From assembly GCA_963573385.1 (NCBI GenBank), contig CAUYLG010038269.1:1-64000 (forward strand): a stretch of DNA of 64,000 bases. Direction: 5' to 3'. Below, one piece after another: positions 13,110 through 26,050 of the stretch; position 1 is the first letter of the stretch, and every line of letters begins with the position of its first letter. This DNA is from Cacajao melanocephalus (Eukaryota > Chordata > Mammalia > Primates > Pitheciidae). Under the pieces are notes generated by a model. It did no database searches. It worked only from the letters and a program-made list of their open reading frames with translations, and was not told the DNA's origin. A program made the position numbers and the translations under genes.

Positions 13110-13915
13110 GTTGTTATATTTTTGTACTTTTTCCTGTTACATTTTAAATGTGTAACTCCTCCTGTGCCAAGAGACCAACAAGTTAATTCAGAACAGTTTT
13201 TGTTTGTTTTTTGGGAAAGGAATTATTTATTACATTGGTTCCATCATATAAAATTAGCACCCTGGTTGCAGGGAAGATTATAATAAAACAGTATTTTGGT
13301 TTAACATTGAGAGTGTCCCATCTTTTACCACATCGTATGCAAGACACTAAAGCTGTCAAAAAGACATTAAGCAAAACTGCAAAAGGGATGAAGAAGGATT
13401 TAAACAACAAAAAGATCAAAATACATTGTTTTGGGGAAAAGGTTACTAGAATATTTCTGGATGGACTGAGATGGGTTCTAAATAATGTTATCTGACAGAA
13501 AATTGAACCAAAAATACCCCAAAAGATAACTGAGAAAGTATGGAGCCTAGATTTATAAGCAATGAAGACGAACCTGTTATGACGGCAGGAAAAAAACAGT
13601 CAAACGTGACCAAATCTAAACACCTGTACTGATATGACCATCATAGTATTGTGAATTTGCTGAGGGAATAGGCTATAAAGAGGCAGGAGGCAAGAGGCAA
13701 GAGTCTGTGAATCCAGGTCTGTGTTGGCTGGAGTCAGTGGAGGCAAGCCCATCTCTTCCTTCACTGCCCAGAGTTGAAGTATATGCCCTGACCAGCATGA
13801 TGGCAAAAGGTGATTGTCTCAGTAGTGCATGAAACCAGCATTAACCTGGGTTCCATTTGACGGCAAAAGCAAGTTCTCCAATGCTTTCTCTGTAAATTAT
13901 TTGGAGCCAGGACTA
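13110..13915. other. No identifiable feature
   Basis: No recognised repeat. Overlapping short ORFs on both strands at 13183-13495 have no recognisable domain. Confidence 0.45.
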
Positions 13916-13919
13916 ACAC

Positions 13920-14468
13920 CGGGATGGTCAATTTTATGTGTGAATTTGACTAGCCTAAGGGATGCCAAGATAGCTGGTAAAATATGTGAAGGTGTTTCTG
14001 GAAGAGATTAGTATTGGAATTAGTAGATTTTGTAAAGAAGATCTGCCCTCAGCAATATGGGCAGGCATCATCCAGTCTGTTAAGAGCCTGAATAGAATAA
14101 AGAGGCAGAAGAAGGGTAAATTTCCTCTCTCTGTTTCACCTGGGACATTTATCTTATGTTTCTAGACATCAGGGAGATCTGAGGCCTTGGGACTCTGTTA
14201 CATCATTGGCCCTCTGGTTATTAGGTCTTTGGACTCAAACTGAATTATATCTCTATCTATTGTGATTCTCCAGCTATCAGAAAGCATATACTAGGATTTC
14301 TTGACCTCCATACTTATATAAACAAATTCTCACAATAAATCTTCTCTCATATATGGTTAGTATATATGTATGTATGTATATATGTATGTATCGATCAATC
14401 AATCAATCAATCATTGGTCTATACCCTATTGTTTGTATTTCTCTAGAGAATCTTGACTGATATATTTT
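13920..14468 (+). mobile_element. MLT2-type LTR (ERVL family), solitary
   Basis: Solitary LTR of an ancient endogenous retrovirus. It opens with 'gatggtcaattttatgtgtg' plus 'aatttgactagcc', continues with 'gtgaaggtgtttctgg', 'gggcaggcatcatcca', 'gagcctgaatagaataaa', 'ttggactcaaactga', the polyadenylation region 'cacaataaatcttctctcat' and closes with 'ttctctagagaatcttgact'. Length (~550 bp) fits the family. No internal viral sequence is attached. A short-repeat expansion sits after the poly(A) signal. Confidence 0.8.
14352..14415. repeat. (TATG)n / (ATCA)n compound microsatellite
   Basis: TATG/TATA units run directly into about six ATCA units, all inside the MLT2-type LTR at a position that is AT-rich in the family. 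Confidence 0.9.
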
Positions 14469-14886
14469 GTACCTAACCATACTGGAGCATTTAGATATCA
14501 TACAACTCAAATGAGAAGACCTCAACATAAGGAAGTTTGACAGTTATGTGGAAAGAGACAAGATGTGACTTATGTGCAGAGCTAATTCTCAGGTTATGTC
14601 TGTGAGTGTCATAATCCAGTGGCAAAAACAATTATGAAAGTAGTGAGTACAAAATCACTTTGCATTCCTCAGATAACTACTGCTTGTATCATTTTAGGTA
14701 CACAACAGGGTAGCTTATTCTGGGGCAACTAATTTTCAGCAGTGCTTGTGGCACCCTGTGGCTTCCAGGTGAGTTCAAGTTCCATTTGTGGGGTTGAATG
14801 ATGAGAATGTAATTACATAAGTAAACATCTGGGAGATTTGTCATTATTACAGAGGTGCTGACCCACTAGAGGAGAAAATAAGGGAG
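14469..14886. other. No identifiable feature
   Basis: About 420 bases between two LTRs with no recognised repeat. Confidence 0.5.
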
Positions 14887-15263
14887 TGATATGGTTTGGC
14901 TGTGTCCCCACCCAAATCTCATCTTAAATTGTAGTTCCCATAATCTCTGTAATTCCTGAGAGGGACCTGGTGGGGGGTAATTTAATCATGGGACCAGTTA
15001 CCCCCATGCTGCTCTTCTCATGATAGGGAGTGAGTTCTCTTGAGATCTGATGATTTTATTAGGTCTGTTCTCCCTTTTGCTCATTCTTCTTCTTGCTGCT
15101 GCCATGTCAAGATAGGCATGTTTGCTTCCACTTCTGCCATGATTGTAAGTTTCTTGAGGACCCCCTAGTCATGCTGAACTGTGAGTCAATTAATCCTCTT
15201 TTCTTTATAAATTACCCAGTCTCAGGTATGTCTTTATTGGTGGCATGAGAATGAACTAATACA
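14887..15263 (+). mobile_element. MST-type LTR (MaLR), solitary
   Basis: Solitary MaLR LTR in plus orientation, from 'tgatatggtttggctgtgtc' through 'gagggacctggtggggggta', 'gtgagttctcttgagatctg', 'gctgctgccatgtcaagata' to 'gaatgaactaataca'. Length about 377 bp fits. The 5-bp flanks (gggag / agaag) match at 3 of 5 positions, so the target duplication is only weakly supported. Confidence 0.88.
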
Positions 15264-15588
15264 AGAAGTACTTAATTAGTTCTGATTGAAATAATAAAAA
15301 AAATAGGACATTTTCTATGATCTGGAGTACTGTGTCAAAATAATTACATATAAAATAAAGAGGGTGGAAAAACACATGGAAAGGAAAATGTAAGTGGAGG
15401 TAGTTACAGTTAAGTCAGTTAAGTTTAAGAATAATCCCTATGAAGATGTGGGAATTGCTTATTCTGATGATGATGAACTTGCAAGGACTCAATCCTGATT
15501 TCCCAGAATTGCTATTCTCAAGCAAGTTCCAGGATTTGGGGGTGTGTTGGGGGAGTTGATACTAATGATACCATTGTAATAATTTGAA
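15264..15588. other. No identifiable feature
   Basis: Short unique interval with a G-rich patch (15535-15557). Confidence 0.5.
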
Positions 15589-15794
15589 CATGGGAGGCAA
15601 ACTTTTAATAAATATTTTAGGCTTTGTGTGCCATATAATCTCTGTAGCAACTAAAAAGTTTGGCCATTTTAGCTTGAAAGCTGCCATGGATAATATGTAA
15701 ATCAAGGAGGGTGCTGTGTTTCAACAAAACCTTATTTACGAAAAAAGAAGGCAGCTCATTTGGCCCCTGTAGGGGTCATAGTTGGTGAACCCTG
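15589..15794. mobile_element. hAT-like non-autonomous DNA transposon
   Basis: Segments 'aaatattttaggctttgtgt', 'gaaagctgccatggataata', 'gctgtgtttcaacaaaacct' and the end 'gtaggggtcatagttggtga' reproduce, in order, a common human non-autonomous hAT family. The left terminus is degraded. Subfamily not assigned. Confidence 0.7.
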
Positions 15795-15867
15795 TGTTAG
15801 ATTGATGATGAACATCATATTATGAAAACTACCTAACTTTTGAAAAAAGCTTTAGATTATACCAGTC

Positions 15868-16110
15868 TTTTTTTCAACAAATATTTATTGAGCTTCTAGA
15901 TATTGTACTTTTGCCTGTAAATAGGAAACAAAGTTAAACATTATTGCTTTTAAGAATCCAGCAATTTTAAAAGGATAAAAAAACCCATAAAATCACAAAG
16001 CTCTAGTATTGTGTTATAAGTGCAATCATAATAACGTGTGCAGAATGGGAATTCAGAAGAGGAACTAATTAACTCTTCCAAAGAGTTTTAGGGAATCTTC
16101 AGAGAGAAAG
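15868..16110 (-). mobile_element. L2 LINE 3' end (antisense)
   Basis: Antisense L2 tail begins with 'caacaaatatttattgagct', followed by a diverged 'taggaaacaaagttaaacat' segment and 'agtattgtgttataagtgca', the usual antisense order. Confidence 0.6.
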
Positions 16111-17179
16111 TGACATGAACTGAAATTTTTTGGATGTTACTAGTTACTAAAAAGGTTAAGCTATCACTTGTAGTAAAGCTCAAAGCATAAAGTTACTCAC
16201 AGTGGGATGCATATTGAGGACTGGAGAAATTGACATTACATGTATATGCATTTTATCCAAATGCATTTGGACCACTATATGTAGTTAATAATAATAATAG
16301 TAATAATAAATGATGATGGCAAACATGTATTGAACACAAAATAGGTCAACTCAGAAAAATCAATTTCCTGGAACTTATTTTGTTAGATCATCAATTTTCT
16401 GAAATTCTAATCACTGATTTACTGAAAGTAGTTTTAAGTGCTTTAACAAGAATATTCAATTTCAGACTCTGATATGGAATATATACAAGATTCATCAATG
16501 CATAAAGGATATCACAAAGCATATCATTTTTGCAAAACCTTTTGAAACTTCCTTGTAATTTCTTAATATTTATCTTCTAGCACTTTTAGGATTCTTAATT
16601 AATGTTTTATATATCTTCTTGTCAATTTTATACTTCTGATTAAAGTCTATCATATTTGGAGTGTGTTCTTTACATTCTGTGAGAATTATTAATCTACTGT
16701 GTCTCAACTCTAAACCAACCATTCTATATTCTGCTTTGTGATGCAAGCTGCTAGGCTGCAAAATAACTTTCTGCTCCTGGAAAAGCTGGTTCCCCCTTAA
16801 GGTGTACTAGAGAGAAAATGTGGAACTAGTGGAGAAAGAATGGACTTGCTCCTTCTTGCCTTCTTTCAATCCTGTCATGCTTCCTTTTTCACTTGTATAG
16901 GAATTGCTCTTTTCAGTAGCAGCAGCTGAATCCAATTTGTTGCTTTTCTAACACCAACCAGAAGTGAATAGCGTAGCATTATAACTCTACTTACCTCAAG
17001 AATGGTATTTTATGAGTGGTTTGTAAATGTATTTGTTTATAAATCCTTTGGGTGAATATTTTGTTCAAAATATGTTCCGTGAAAAATACTTGTTCTTGGC
17101 AACATGACCAGTGTTTAATAATTATGCTGTGGAACTAAATATGAATTATTTGCGAGATAGTATCCTAATTCAGAAAATA
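16111..17179. other. Unique-looking interval with a short (TAA)n tract
   Basis: A TAA/TAG microsatellite lies at 16286-16312. Otherwise no recognised repeat or gene. Confidence 0.5.
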
Positions 17180-17345
17180 TATTCTAAGTTCTCTGGAGGC
17201 AGGTACCATGATTATACCAATTTTACAGATTTTTAAAATACTGAGGCAAGTAAGATTAACGACTTACTCCAAATTACAGAGCTGCTAAGCAGCAGAGCTG
17301 GGATTCAAATCCAGAATCTGAACCCTTAACCACATACTGCCACTT
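17180..17345 (+). mobile_element. MIR SINE
   Basis: Plus-orientation MIR: 'accaattttacagatttttaa', 'ctgaggcaagtaag', 'gagctgctaagcagcagagctgg', 'gattcaaatccagaatctga', 'ccacatactgcc'. Confidence 0.8.
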
Positions 17346-18340
17346 CGATTCATGTACAGAATTCACTAGAGTGGGAAACAACACAAGCAGAAGTTAGCAG
17401 TAATTTTTATCTAGCAATAGCTTAGGATGAAAAATATATGAGGCACTGAATTTAAGTAGTGATAATAGGAATAGAAGAAAAGGGTATGGTTTCAAATGAC
17501 CAGTGGATGTTAAATGTGGAGGACTCTGTAACCTATTAGATATGAAGGGTAAAGAAGAGAAGGCAAAACAGTTGCGTTAGTTACATTGCAAACACCCAGA
17601 TATCAGTGGTCTCCAACAATAAGCATGTATTTTGCTCTAAGATCTACACAGTCCTTGGGAAATGGTTGCTCTAAGATGGCTTTGTTTGAATATTTGCATT
17701 CACCTGGCAGGCTGGCTGTGGATTAGTTTTGCCGTTATTGGCTGGACTCTCTCATGTGTCTGAGCATTTATTCAGCAGTGCTACCACAAGGATAACTGAG
17801 TTTTCTACTTAGAATGGCTAGCAGTATAGTAACCATTAACTAAGATGTCAAAAACAAGATGAAGCAAATGTGCGAACTAAAAGGAGGGGAAAAATGGTGC
17901 TGACTGGGACATATCAAAATAAATTTCAGAGACATCAAGAGGTTTTATAGGTAAGTATTGGTCCAAAGGTCAAGAAATAAATAAAAAAAAAAAACCAGGT
18001 AAAAATCGGAAGATGGACATTAATAATAAAAGCCATAGGTGTGTAAAGTGTCATTTATGGAGTCTATGCAGAGCAGAAAGTCAGGATCATTCTGAGGCTG
18101 GTCAATAATTTCGCTTTGTTTTGCTTCAACTACCTAAGTAACTTAACTAATGGCCGTCAATTAAAGAACCATTGAATGTTATCAAGGTTGAATCATTGTG
18201 ATTGTTGTCATATAGTCTTTCTGTAAAATTAGACATAATTGACTCAAATATTTCCAGGAAAAAAAGTGAACTTCTACAGAAGAAAATATAGAGGAGCAGC
18301 AGCAGATATGAAATGATCTTCAATAATCAAAGTATATTAC
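17346..18340. other. No identifiable feature
   Basis: No family recognised. 17690-17790 is somewhat GC-richer and may hold an unidentified old repeat. A short A-run lies at 17980-17993. Confidence 0.4.
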
Positions 18341-18344
18341 CGAG

Positions 18345-18828
18345 ACCAGTTTGGCCTTAGGGACCCCCACCCAGGTGGCGCTGAAGGAACTAAGAGGCAG
18401 ACACTCAGATAAAACAACAAAGTGGGACTATCCAAGGTGCCAGCAGCCTTCCAAGCTGAGAGCCTCAGGGGCTGACAGCATTCCAGGCTGAAGGCCTTGA
18501 GCAGACTCTGACCCATGCATTTATTCTCTTCTGAACAGGAGGTTATTATTAGCAAACAGATGTTCGGTATTTTCTCATAACACAAAATATACCAAGTAGG
18601 CAGCTGGTGCCCACTTACCACTGATCATAGACAAACTGAAAAGTATTCTCCACAAGGGAGGCATGGGGGCAGGGTCAGATATCTTAAAGAATTGTTTTAA
18701 CCGGTGTATAATATTTACATATTGTCCTGCCACTTTGGAATGCCTCAAGTAGTTTTTCTACTTGGGGCAGGGAGCAGCTAGGTTTTCTTTGCCATTATTC
18801 TTTCTAGCAAACAATATATTTTATCATA
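18345..18828 (-). mobile_element. ERV LTR-like block, family not assigned
   Basis: GC-rich block with the layout of a solitary retroviral LTR on the minus strand: a U3-like part (18560-18828), a minus-strand AATAAA signal (about 18519-18524), then a GC-rich R/U5-like part with an imperfect ~32-bp duplication (agccttccaagctgagagcc / agcattccaggctgaaggcc, 18447-18512) and a 'ttgttttatctgagtgtctg'-type U5 region at 18390-18422. Neither TG/CA terminus nor a target duplication is certain, so the LTR identity is an inference from layout. Confidence 0.5.
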
Positions 18829-18829
18829 C

Positions 18830-18890
18830 ACTCAGCATTTCTCAATATTCATAAACTCAACATTTCTCAACAACTTAACATTTCTTAACA
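18830..18890. repeat. Three imperfect ~20-bp tandem repeats
   Basis: actcagcatttctcaata, actcaacatttctcaaca and acttaacatttcttaaca follow one another, the first two separated by a few extra bases, directly next to the LTR-like block and possibly part of it. Confidence 0.75.
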
Positions 18891-20170
18891 GTATGTCTTA
18901 CAGGAGATAAACAAGTAATAGAAAAGAAAATGTTTCCATTTGCTTAGAAATAGCCTCCTAACACTAAAGACATGATAGTGATGTCTAAAGGATTGAAGGC
19001 AATCTTTTTGAGCATGTTTGTAAATGGTACTTCAGGGATTCAGTGGAATTCACTAAGTGATTTCTTATGGACTGCACTAGCGCCATCATTTTGCAAATCC
19101 ATTTTAATCAAGGACATTATGAAACATGTCTATCACCACTTTAGTGTAATAAATACCATATGTAGAGCCTGAATTTAATAAACTTTTTTGAATTTCCTAA
19201 TTTAAAACTGAAGCATGTGATTTAAGATTAATAACAAGCATAATCACTAATACATATTTTAAGGATATGGAAGCATTTTAAATAGCCATCATCACTGCTT
19301 CTCACAGTTATACAATCTTTATTTTGAAATAATTAGCCTATACACATACTGAAATAAAATTCTACATTTTGGGTTCAGTAGAAAAACTAATCAAGAGCTT
19401 TTCTCTTTTAATTTTCTTACATTTGGCCATCCCCATTAATAATATTATGGACACATCTATTTGTTTCATGAAGAATGAGAATTGCACAGTATGAATGCAA
19501 AGGGAAACAGGAAGTCAAATTCTTGTTTTGGCCTCTGAAGTAAAAATTCCTCAGTCCCTATCAAAACAGTAATTTTGAAAATCAGGCTATGTTGGGAAGA
19601 AAGCCCATTAGAAATTAAATTAACTGCCTTTAACATATTGGCATTCAAGCTTGCCCACCATATCATAGATTATACTATCTATAAATTAGAGATGGAAGGA
19701 ATCCAGAATATGATAAAAAGAGAGATTGGTGAAAGAAGCTTCTTTAAGCTTTAGAGCATTGTGAGAATGAGAAGCAAAGCAGTGATATAGGAAGCAGACA
19801 ATTAGAACTCTGCTCTGTCCTCACTAAGACAGAGAAATTCATGGGAAACCTCGAGCTAAAAGACCATCTGCTCAGCTTTCCACTTGAAAACTATGGAGAA
19901 AACTGCCATGATGGATTTCCTTTGTCTGCATGTAGCATGGATGTGTCATACATCAATAAGACAAAGGAGAGGTCTTGAGATGGTCAGTAGATTAGGACAC
20001 AAAGTCAACAGTGCAGGGACTTTGTGCCAAAGGTAAACAGTGGAGACCATAGACCTTGGTGATCAATCTAGCGTGATGCCTGGAAAGGCCAGACCGAACC
20101 AGTTGTGCCTCAGTGGTGATCAGTTAGACCAGGCTGTTTCACTACAGAGAACAGCAAAGATTTTTTTTTT
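18891..20170. other. No identifiable feature
   Basis: AT-rich, no recognised repeat or gene; ends in a T-run (20161-20171) next to the Alu. Confidence 0.5.
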
Positions 20171-20174
20171 TAAT

Positions 20175-20999
<825 letters not shown>

Positions 21000-21010
21000 G
21001 AGCTGATTTA

Positions 21011-21925
21011 TTTTTTCTCCTTTTTTGTTTTCTTTCAACTTTTATTTTAAAATCAGGGGTTAGATGTGCAGCTTTGTTACAAAGGTATAGTGCATGATAT
21101 GGAGGTTTGGGGTATAAATGAACTCATCACCCAGGTACTGAATATAATACACAATAGGTAGTTTTACAGCCCTCACTCCCCCTCCCTCCCGCTCCTCTCT
21201 ATTAGTCTCCAGTATCTGTTCTTGCCATGTTCATGTCCACGTGTACCCAAAGTTTAGCTCCCATTTATAAATGAGAACATGTGGTATTTGGTTTTCTGTG
21301 TCTGCAGTAGTTAGCTTAGGATAATGGCCTCTGGCTATATCCATGTTGCTCAAACTATAAAAATCCTAGAAGAAAACCTATAACATATCCTTCCTAATGT
21401 CAGCCTTGGCAACTAATTTGTGGCTAAGTCCTCAAAAGCAATCACAATGAAAACAAAAATTGCTAAGTGGAACCTAATTAAACTAAAGATCTTCTGCACA
21501 GCAAAAGAAACTATCAAGGAAGTAAACAGACAACCTACAAAATGGTAGAAAGTATTTGCAAACTATGCAACTGATGAAGGTCTAATATTCAGAATCAATA
21601 AGGAATTTAAACAACTCATGTTAAAGACAGATAACCCCATTAAAAAGTGGGCAAAAGACATGAACAGACACTTCTTAAAAGAAGACATACAGGTGGCCAA
21701 TAAACATATAGAAAAATGTTCATCATCACTAATCATCAAAGAAATGTAGATCAAAACCATAAGAGATAGCATCTCACATCACTCAGAATGGCTTTTGTTA
21801 AAAAGTCAAAAAGCAACGGATGTTGGCGAGGCTGTAGAGAAAAGGGAACACTTATCGACTGTTGGTGGGAATGTAAATTAGTCCAGCCACGTTTAGAGCA
21901 GTTTGAAGATTTCTCGAGGAACAAA
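21011..21925. mobile_element. 5'-inverted (twin-primed) L1
   Basis: Two oppositely oriented L1 parts meet at about 21350. Left part (21011-21350): L1 3'UTR and ORF2 end on the minus strand, with its A-tail visible as T-rich sequence at 21011-21035. Right part (21351-21925): upstream ORF2 sequence on the plus strand ('cctagaagaaaacc' through 'gatttctcgagg'). A few hundred bases of ORF2 between the two parts are missing. This is the known signature of twin priming during L1 insertion. A target duplication is not recognisable. Confidence 0.85.
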
Positions 21926-23057
21926 TTAATGTCCTTTACATTTTTTTTTTCTCTTTAAACTATTCTGCCTACCCAGACACCATCTTGGAACAAAACAGAG
22001 GAGAGAGGAATTAATTAAAAAAAAATAGACTTTCTCAAAAAGAGAATGAGTCATGTCTAAGAGACTCTTTAAAGCTTAGAAGAGAAAAGCGCCTTGTTTA
22101 GAATGTATCTCCCCTTTACTCCTCATTGCAGCCACCTGCACTTTCCAGTCAGTTTCCAACAGGATAGAGGATCTCGAAGAAGCTTAGGTGAATTACTAAA
22201 CCAAAAAGGCTCATTTTGAATCTGACACATTATGACTGATCATAATAATGACCCCAATAATAAATTTTTAAAACATAACAGATTTACTTAAGAGCACACA
22301 GACTCTTGAAAAAAAATTAAGCATTATTAGTTGACAGATGAGACTCACATATGATGACAGACTTGTCCATAAAACTAAATAACAGAGAAACCTGAAGGAG
22401 TCTGGAATTCAGAATAGAACCCTGAGCTCCTGGCCTCTAACTCAATGTTACTGCCCTAAATAAGCAAAGGACTTAACTATATTAATTTACTAAGAACTTA
22501 GTACATTTTGCAATAGGTGTTCTTCTTAACTTTTGGAAAACATGTCACTTTGTTTACCACAATAGCAAAGTACAGATGGAAAATTGATTGTTAGCCTAAT
22601 ATATAACATACTGCCTAGGCCCTCCATAGATACTTGCAAAAACATGTATTAAATGATGAAGCAGAGAAAATCAGCTTAACAGCTAAGTATATCATGAGAC
22701 AATGTCAGAAGATAAGGGGTGCATTTATAGTTTTATGAAGGTATTGTGGGTAGAAAGTAAAAAGTACTTCAGAAAATAAGTTAGAAAAAAATTCAAAGTA
22801 GTAAATTCAGACAGTGGTGCTAGACTGTGAAATTAAGGAGAAAAAATTCCAGAAGCACATAAAAGAGTCAAAGTGGTAGTAATGGGGATTTATCATTACT
22901 CAGGTGAGCATCTGAGTACATCAAATTGATGGAAAGGCAGCAGCAGACAATCTGTGATCCTGGCCCAGCAGAAATGATGGATTACCTTTTTCTTTAATTG
23001 GAAAAATCAATGACAAGAAAGAAAACAGTGCTATCCATTTTAAATCATTTTTATTTA
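21926..23057. other. No confident feature
   Basis: AT-rich. 22320-22460 vaguely resembles a plus-strand MIR ('gacagatgagactca...gaattcagaatagaaccc...') but is too diverged to call. Confidence 0.4.
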
Positions 23058-23366
23058 TCTATTCATTCATTCATTCATTTATTTTTGAAACAGGGTCTCT
23101 CTGTCACCTAGGCTGATATGCAGTGGCACAATTATGGTTTGCTGCAACCTTGACTTCCTAGGCTCAAGTGATCTTTCCACCTTAGTCTCCAGAGTACCTG
23201 GACCCACAGGCATGCACCACCACACCTGGCAAATTTATTATTTTTAATAGAAATGGGGTCTCACCATGTGATCCAGGCTGGTCTGAAACTCCTGACCTCA
23301 AGTGATCCTCCCACCTTAACTTCTCGAAGTACTTGAATTACAGGTGTAAGCCACCATGCCTGGCCT
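23058..23366 (-). mobile_element. Alu SINE (antisense), AluJ-like
   Basis: Full two-arm Alu read in reverse, from 'gaaacagggtctctctgtca' to 'agccaccatgcctggcc'. It is highly diverged, which fits an old AluJ-type copy. Its tail has become (ATTC)n (about 23059-23080). Confidence 0.92.
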
Positions 23367-25580
23367 TTTAGTCACTAATTTTTTCCCTGCATGAGAACTT
23401 TTATTCATGTGGCAATACATTCAGGAATATAAAATAGGACCTGAGCTTCTTTAAGACTACCAAGGTGATTAGCCAGAGGAAAAATAATAAAAATTGTAAT
23501 GTTAGAATAATGATTCTCAGACCAAAATGAAAGCATTATGAACTATGCAATGAGAGAAGAAAAGCATATTCTTACCTCTAGGCAAACACACACACACACA
23601 CACACACACACGTAATGTATGTTTTCCTTTGCCAGTGGTTAGTAACACTCTACAATGATTTAGAAGATACTTCTTTCTCTTTCTGAGGTTCCCCCCGCAA
23701 TTATTTAACTAACCTGGGCATACTTTGGAAGTCAACTGATTTGTCCAAGACCTCATTTAGAAGTCTTCGTAGAAAACACCACTTAGTCTTACTTAGTTGC
23801 TTTCTTAGTACATGTGGTTTTGAGTGCTCCAGAATTCTCCATATGATGAGTCCTTATACCAAATAAGGCTTTACTTATGCATAGTTTAAGCTTAGTGGTT
23901 TTACTCACATAACACTATGCTCATTTTGTTATAATCTTTGCTTTTTCTGTTACCAAAATTCTAGTTGAAAAGATATGACATCTGTGTGTACAGCTACCCT
24001 TTGATCCTTTTGTTAATGTAGTTCGACCCTGTGAAGAATATATTCCAAAGAATGTTACATAAAAAAAATTTGCAAATTGAAAGCCACTAATACTGAACAT
24101 AAACAAAATGACAATACGTTATTTATTTCAAAACTGTCATATCTTTTTCTCTGATGATATTTGCAAATATACATTGATATCTAATATTTTATATAAGAAC
24201 CTTGAGTACATTATCAAATGCACACACATACATACAAAAACACATATGGGAAGATTGTTGCCAGGGAAGATTTATGAGAAGAGAACATTTAAGCAAAGAC
24301 TTGGAGAAAATGGATGACTGAGCCAGGTGGATAAATAGAGCAAATGCCCTCCAGACAAAGGAAAAGGCATAGTTCATAATTCCTCATTGGTATTTAGGAA
24401 ATGAATAACATCTTAGCTGACTTGCTAGCTCTGTTTAATCAATGAATAACTTCTGTTAATTCCCTCAATGTTTAGATTTATTAGCTATGCATAATAGAGA
24501 CTGTCTCTTCTCTATCTCGTGTGAATGCTATGGTGATGAACTCTATGATATATATTAAACCATTTGTGGTGATAGCAATCAGAAAAATACCACCCACTTT
24601 CTAGACTCTTTCTCTGAGAAGGAGTCTTTAAATCAAATGCATGTAATCAAGGGGAATGTCTTTTCTCTCAACCAGGGAATAGCCATTAATGTAATTAGTA
24701 TAAATTCTAATTCCAGGAGCAATAACAGGGATTACATAACTTGAAATTCTCCTGACACATTCACCTAAAAAGGTTACAATAAGAAGACTACTTTTTACAT
24801 CCATTTGATTGGTAAAAAATAGTAATACTGCATAAATACTGCAGTAATACTGCATAAAAATACCGGATTTCCAGAGGAGTATGTATATATACAAAGGGAG
24901 TTTTTGCATATACATACATATATACATATGTGTACACACATACATATGCACACATGTATTAAATATATATGGACAGGGAGAAAGAAGCATAAGGTATGAT
25001 CATTGCAATGTTGTAAAAATTTGAAAAACTAAAATTTCATAAACTAAAAAGAAGAAATTGCGGTTTCATGACATGTGAAAATAAATTATTTATAACCTAT
25101 ATTGTATTTATAATTTATTATTATGTCTAATGGCATGGATAAATATCAAAATCAGTATGTTGTTAGTAACAAATTTGAGAACATATACTTATTTAGTTAT
25201 AATACCACCTATAGGAAGGTGTAAAAACAGACAAAATAATACAATATCATATTTATGTATTTATACATGTATGGTAACACATAAGTTATGCATGATAATG
25301 ATAAACACTAGGAGAAAATCTCCCTCTGGACAAATACGATCAACTGCTAACATTTGACAAAGCTGCATGGTACCTACAATCATGATGTTTTTCCGTATTA
25401 GCCTCTGTAATATTTTGTAAGCTTGAAATCTTTTCCAATATAGAACCAGTATTGTACTTTTCTAAAGATGAAAGTCCTCATGGTTGAATGAGTAAAAGTC
25501 CAGGAAAATGGAAACACTAATTTCAAAGAACAGGATGAGTGCTCTGTTTCTTGAGAATGAAATCTTACCTCTAGGTTGGT
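23367..25580. other. Unique-looking interval with microsatellites
   Basis: No recognised gene or transposon. It contains a (CA)n tract (23586-23611, separate entry) and a degenerate TATACATA/CACATA patch at 24880-24965. Confidence 0.5.
23586..23611. repeat. (CA)n microsatellite
   Basis: About 13 uninterrupted CA units. Confidence 0.95.
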
Positions 25581-25584
25581 TGAT

Positions 25585-25792
25585 GCAATATTGTTCCAGC
25601 CATTATTCTCAGTTCTTGACACCTATTATCTCATTTAATCCTTGCAACAACTCTCCATGGAAAATACTATTATTTCTTCTTACCTTGGACATAAAGGTAA
25701 GTTAGTTGGCCAATGTGACATAGCTAATAAACTGAAGTATTAGACTTTAAACCAGAGAATCTGAGTTCTCAACCAGTACAGAGACTGCCCTT
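25585..25792 (+). mobile_element. MIR SINE
   Basis: Plus-orientation MIR: 'acctattatctcatttaatc', 'cttgcaacaactctccatgg', 'aatactattatttcttctta', 'acatagctaataaactgaag', 'tctgagttctcaaccag'. Confidence 0.8.
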
Positions 25793-25885
25793 GGTAGATG
25801 AGTTGAGATTAAAGCAGCTGTATTAGTTCATTTTCATGCTGCTGATACAGACATATCCCAAAATGGGCAATTTAAAAAAAAAAAA

Positions 25886-25994
25886 TGCCAAGTGCAGTGG
25901 CTCACGCCTGTAATCCCAGCACTTTGGGAGGCCGAGGTGGGCGGATCACCTGAGGTCAGGAGTTCGAGAACAGCCTGGCCAACATGGAGAAACC

Positions 25995-25998
<4 letters not shown>
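25886..25998 (+). mobile_element. Alu left-arm fragment
   Basis: Only the first ~113 bases of an Alu ('agtgcagtggctcacgcctg' to 'acatggagaaacccca') are present, within the MaLR LTR. The B-box region 'gagttcgagaacagcc' keeps its CpG. The right arm and A-tail are replaced by pyrimidine and AT microsatellites. An A-run lies unusually before the 5' end (25874-25885). Confidence 0.9.

Positions 25999-26050
<52 letters not shown>
25998..26050. repeat. (CT)n(AT)n compound microsatellite
   Basis: About 15 CT units followed directly by about 12 AT units at the broken end of the Alu fragment. Confidence 0.95.
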
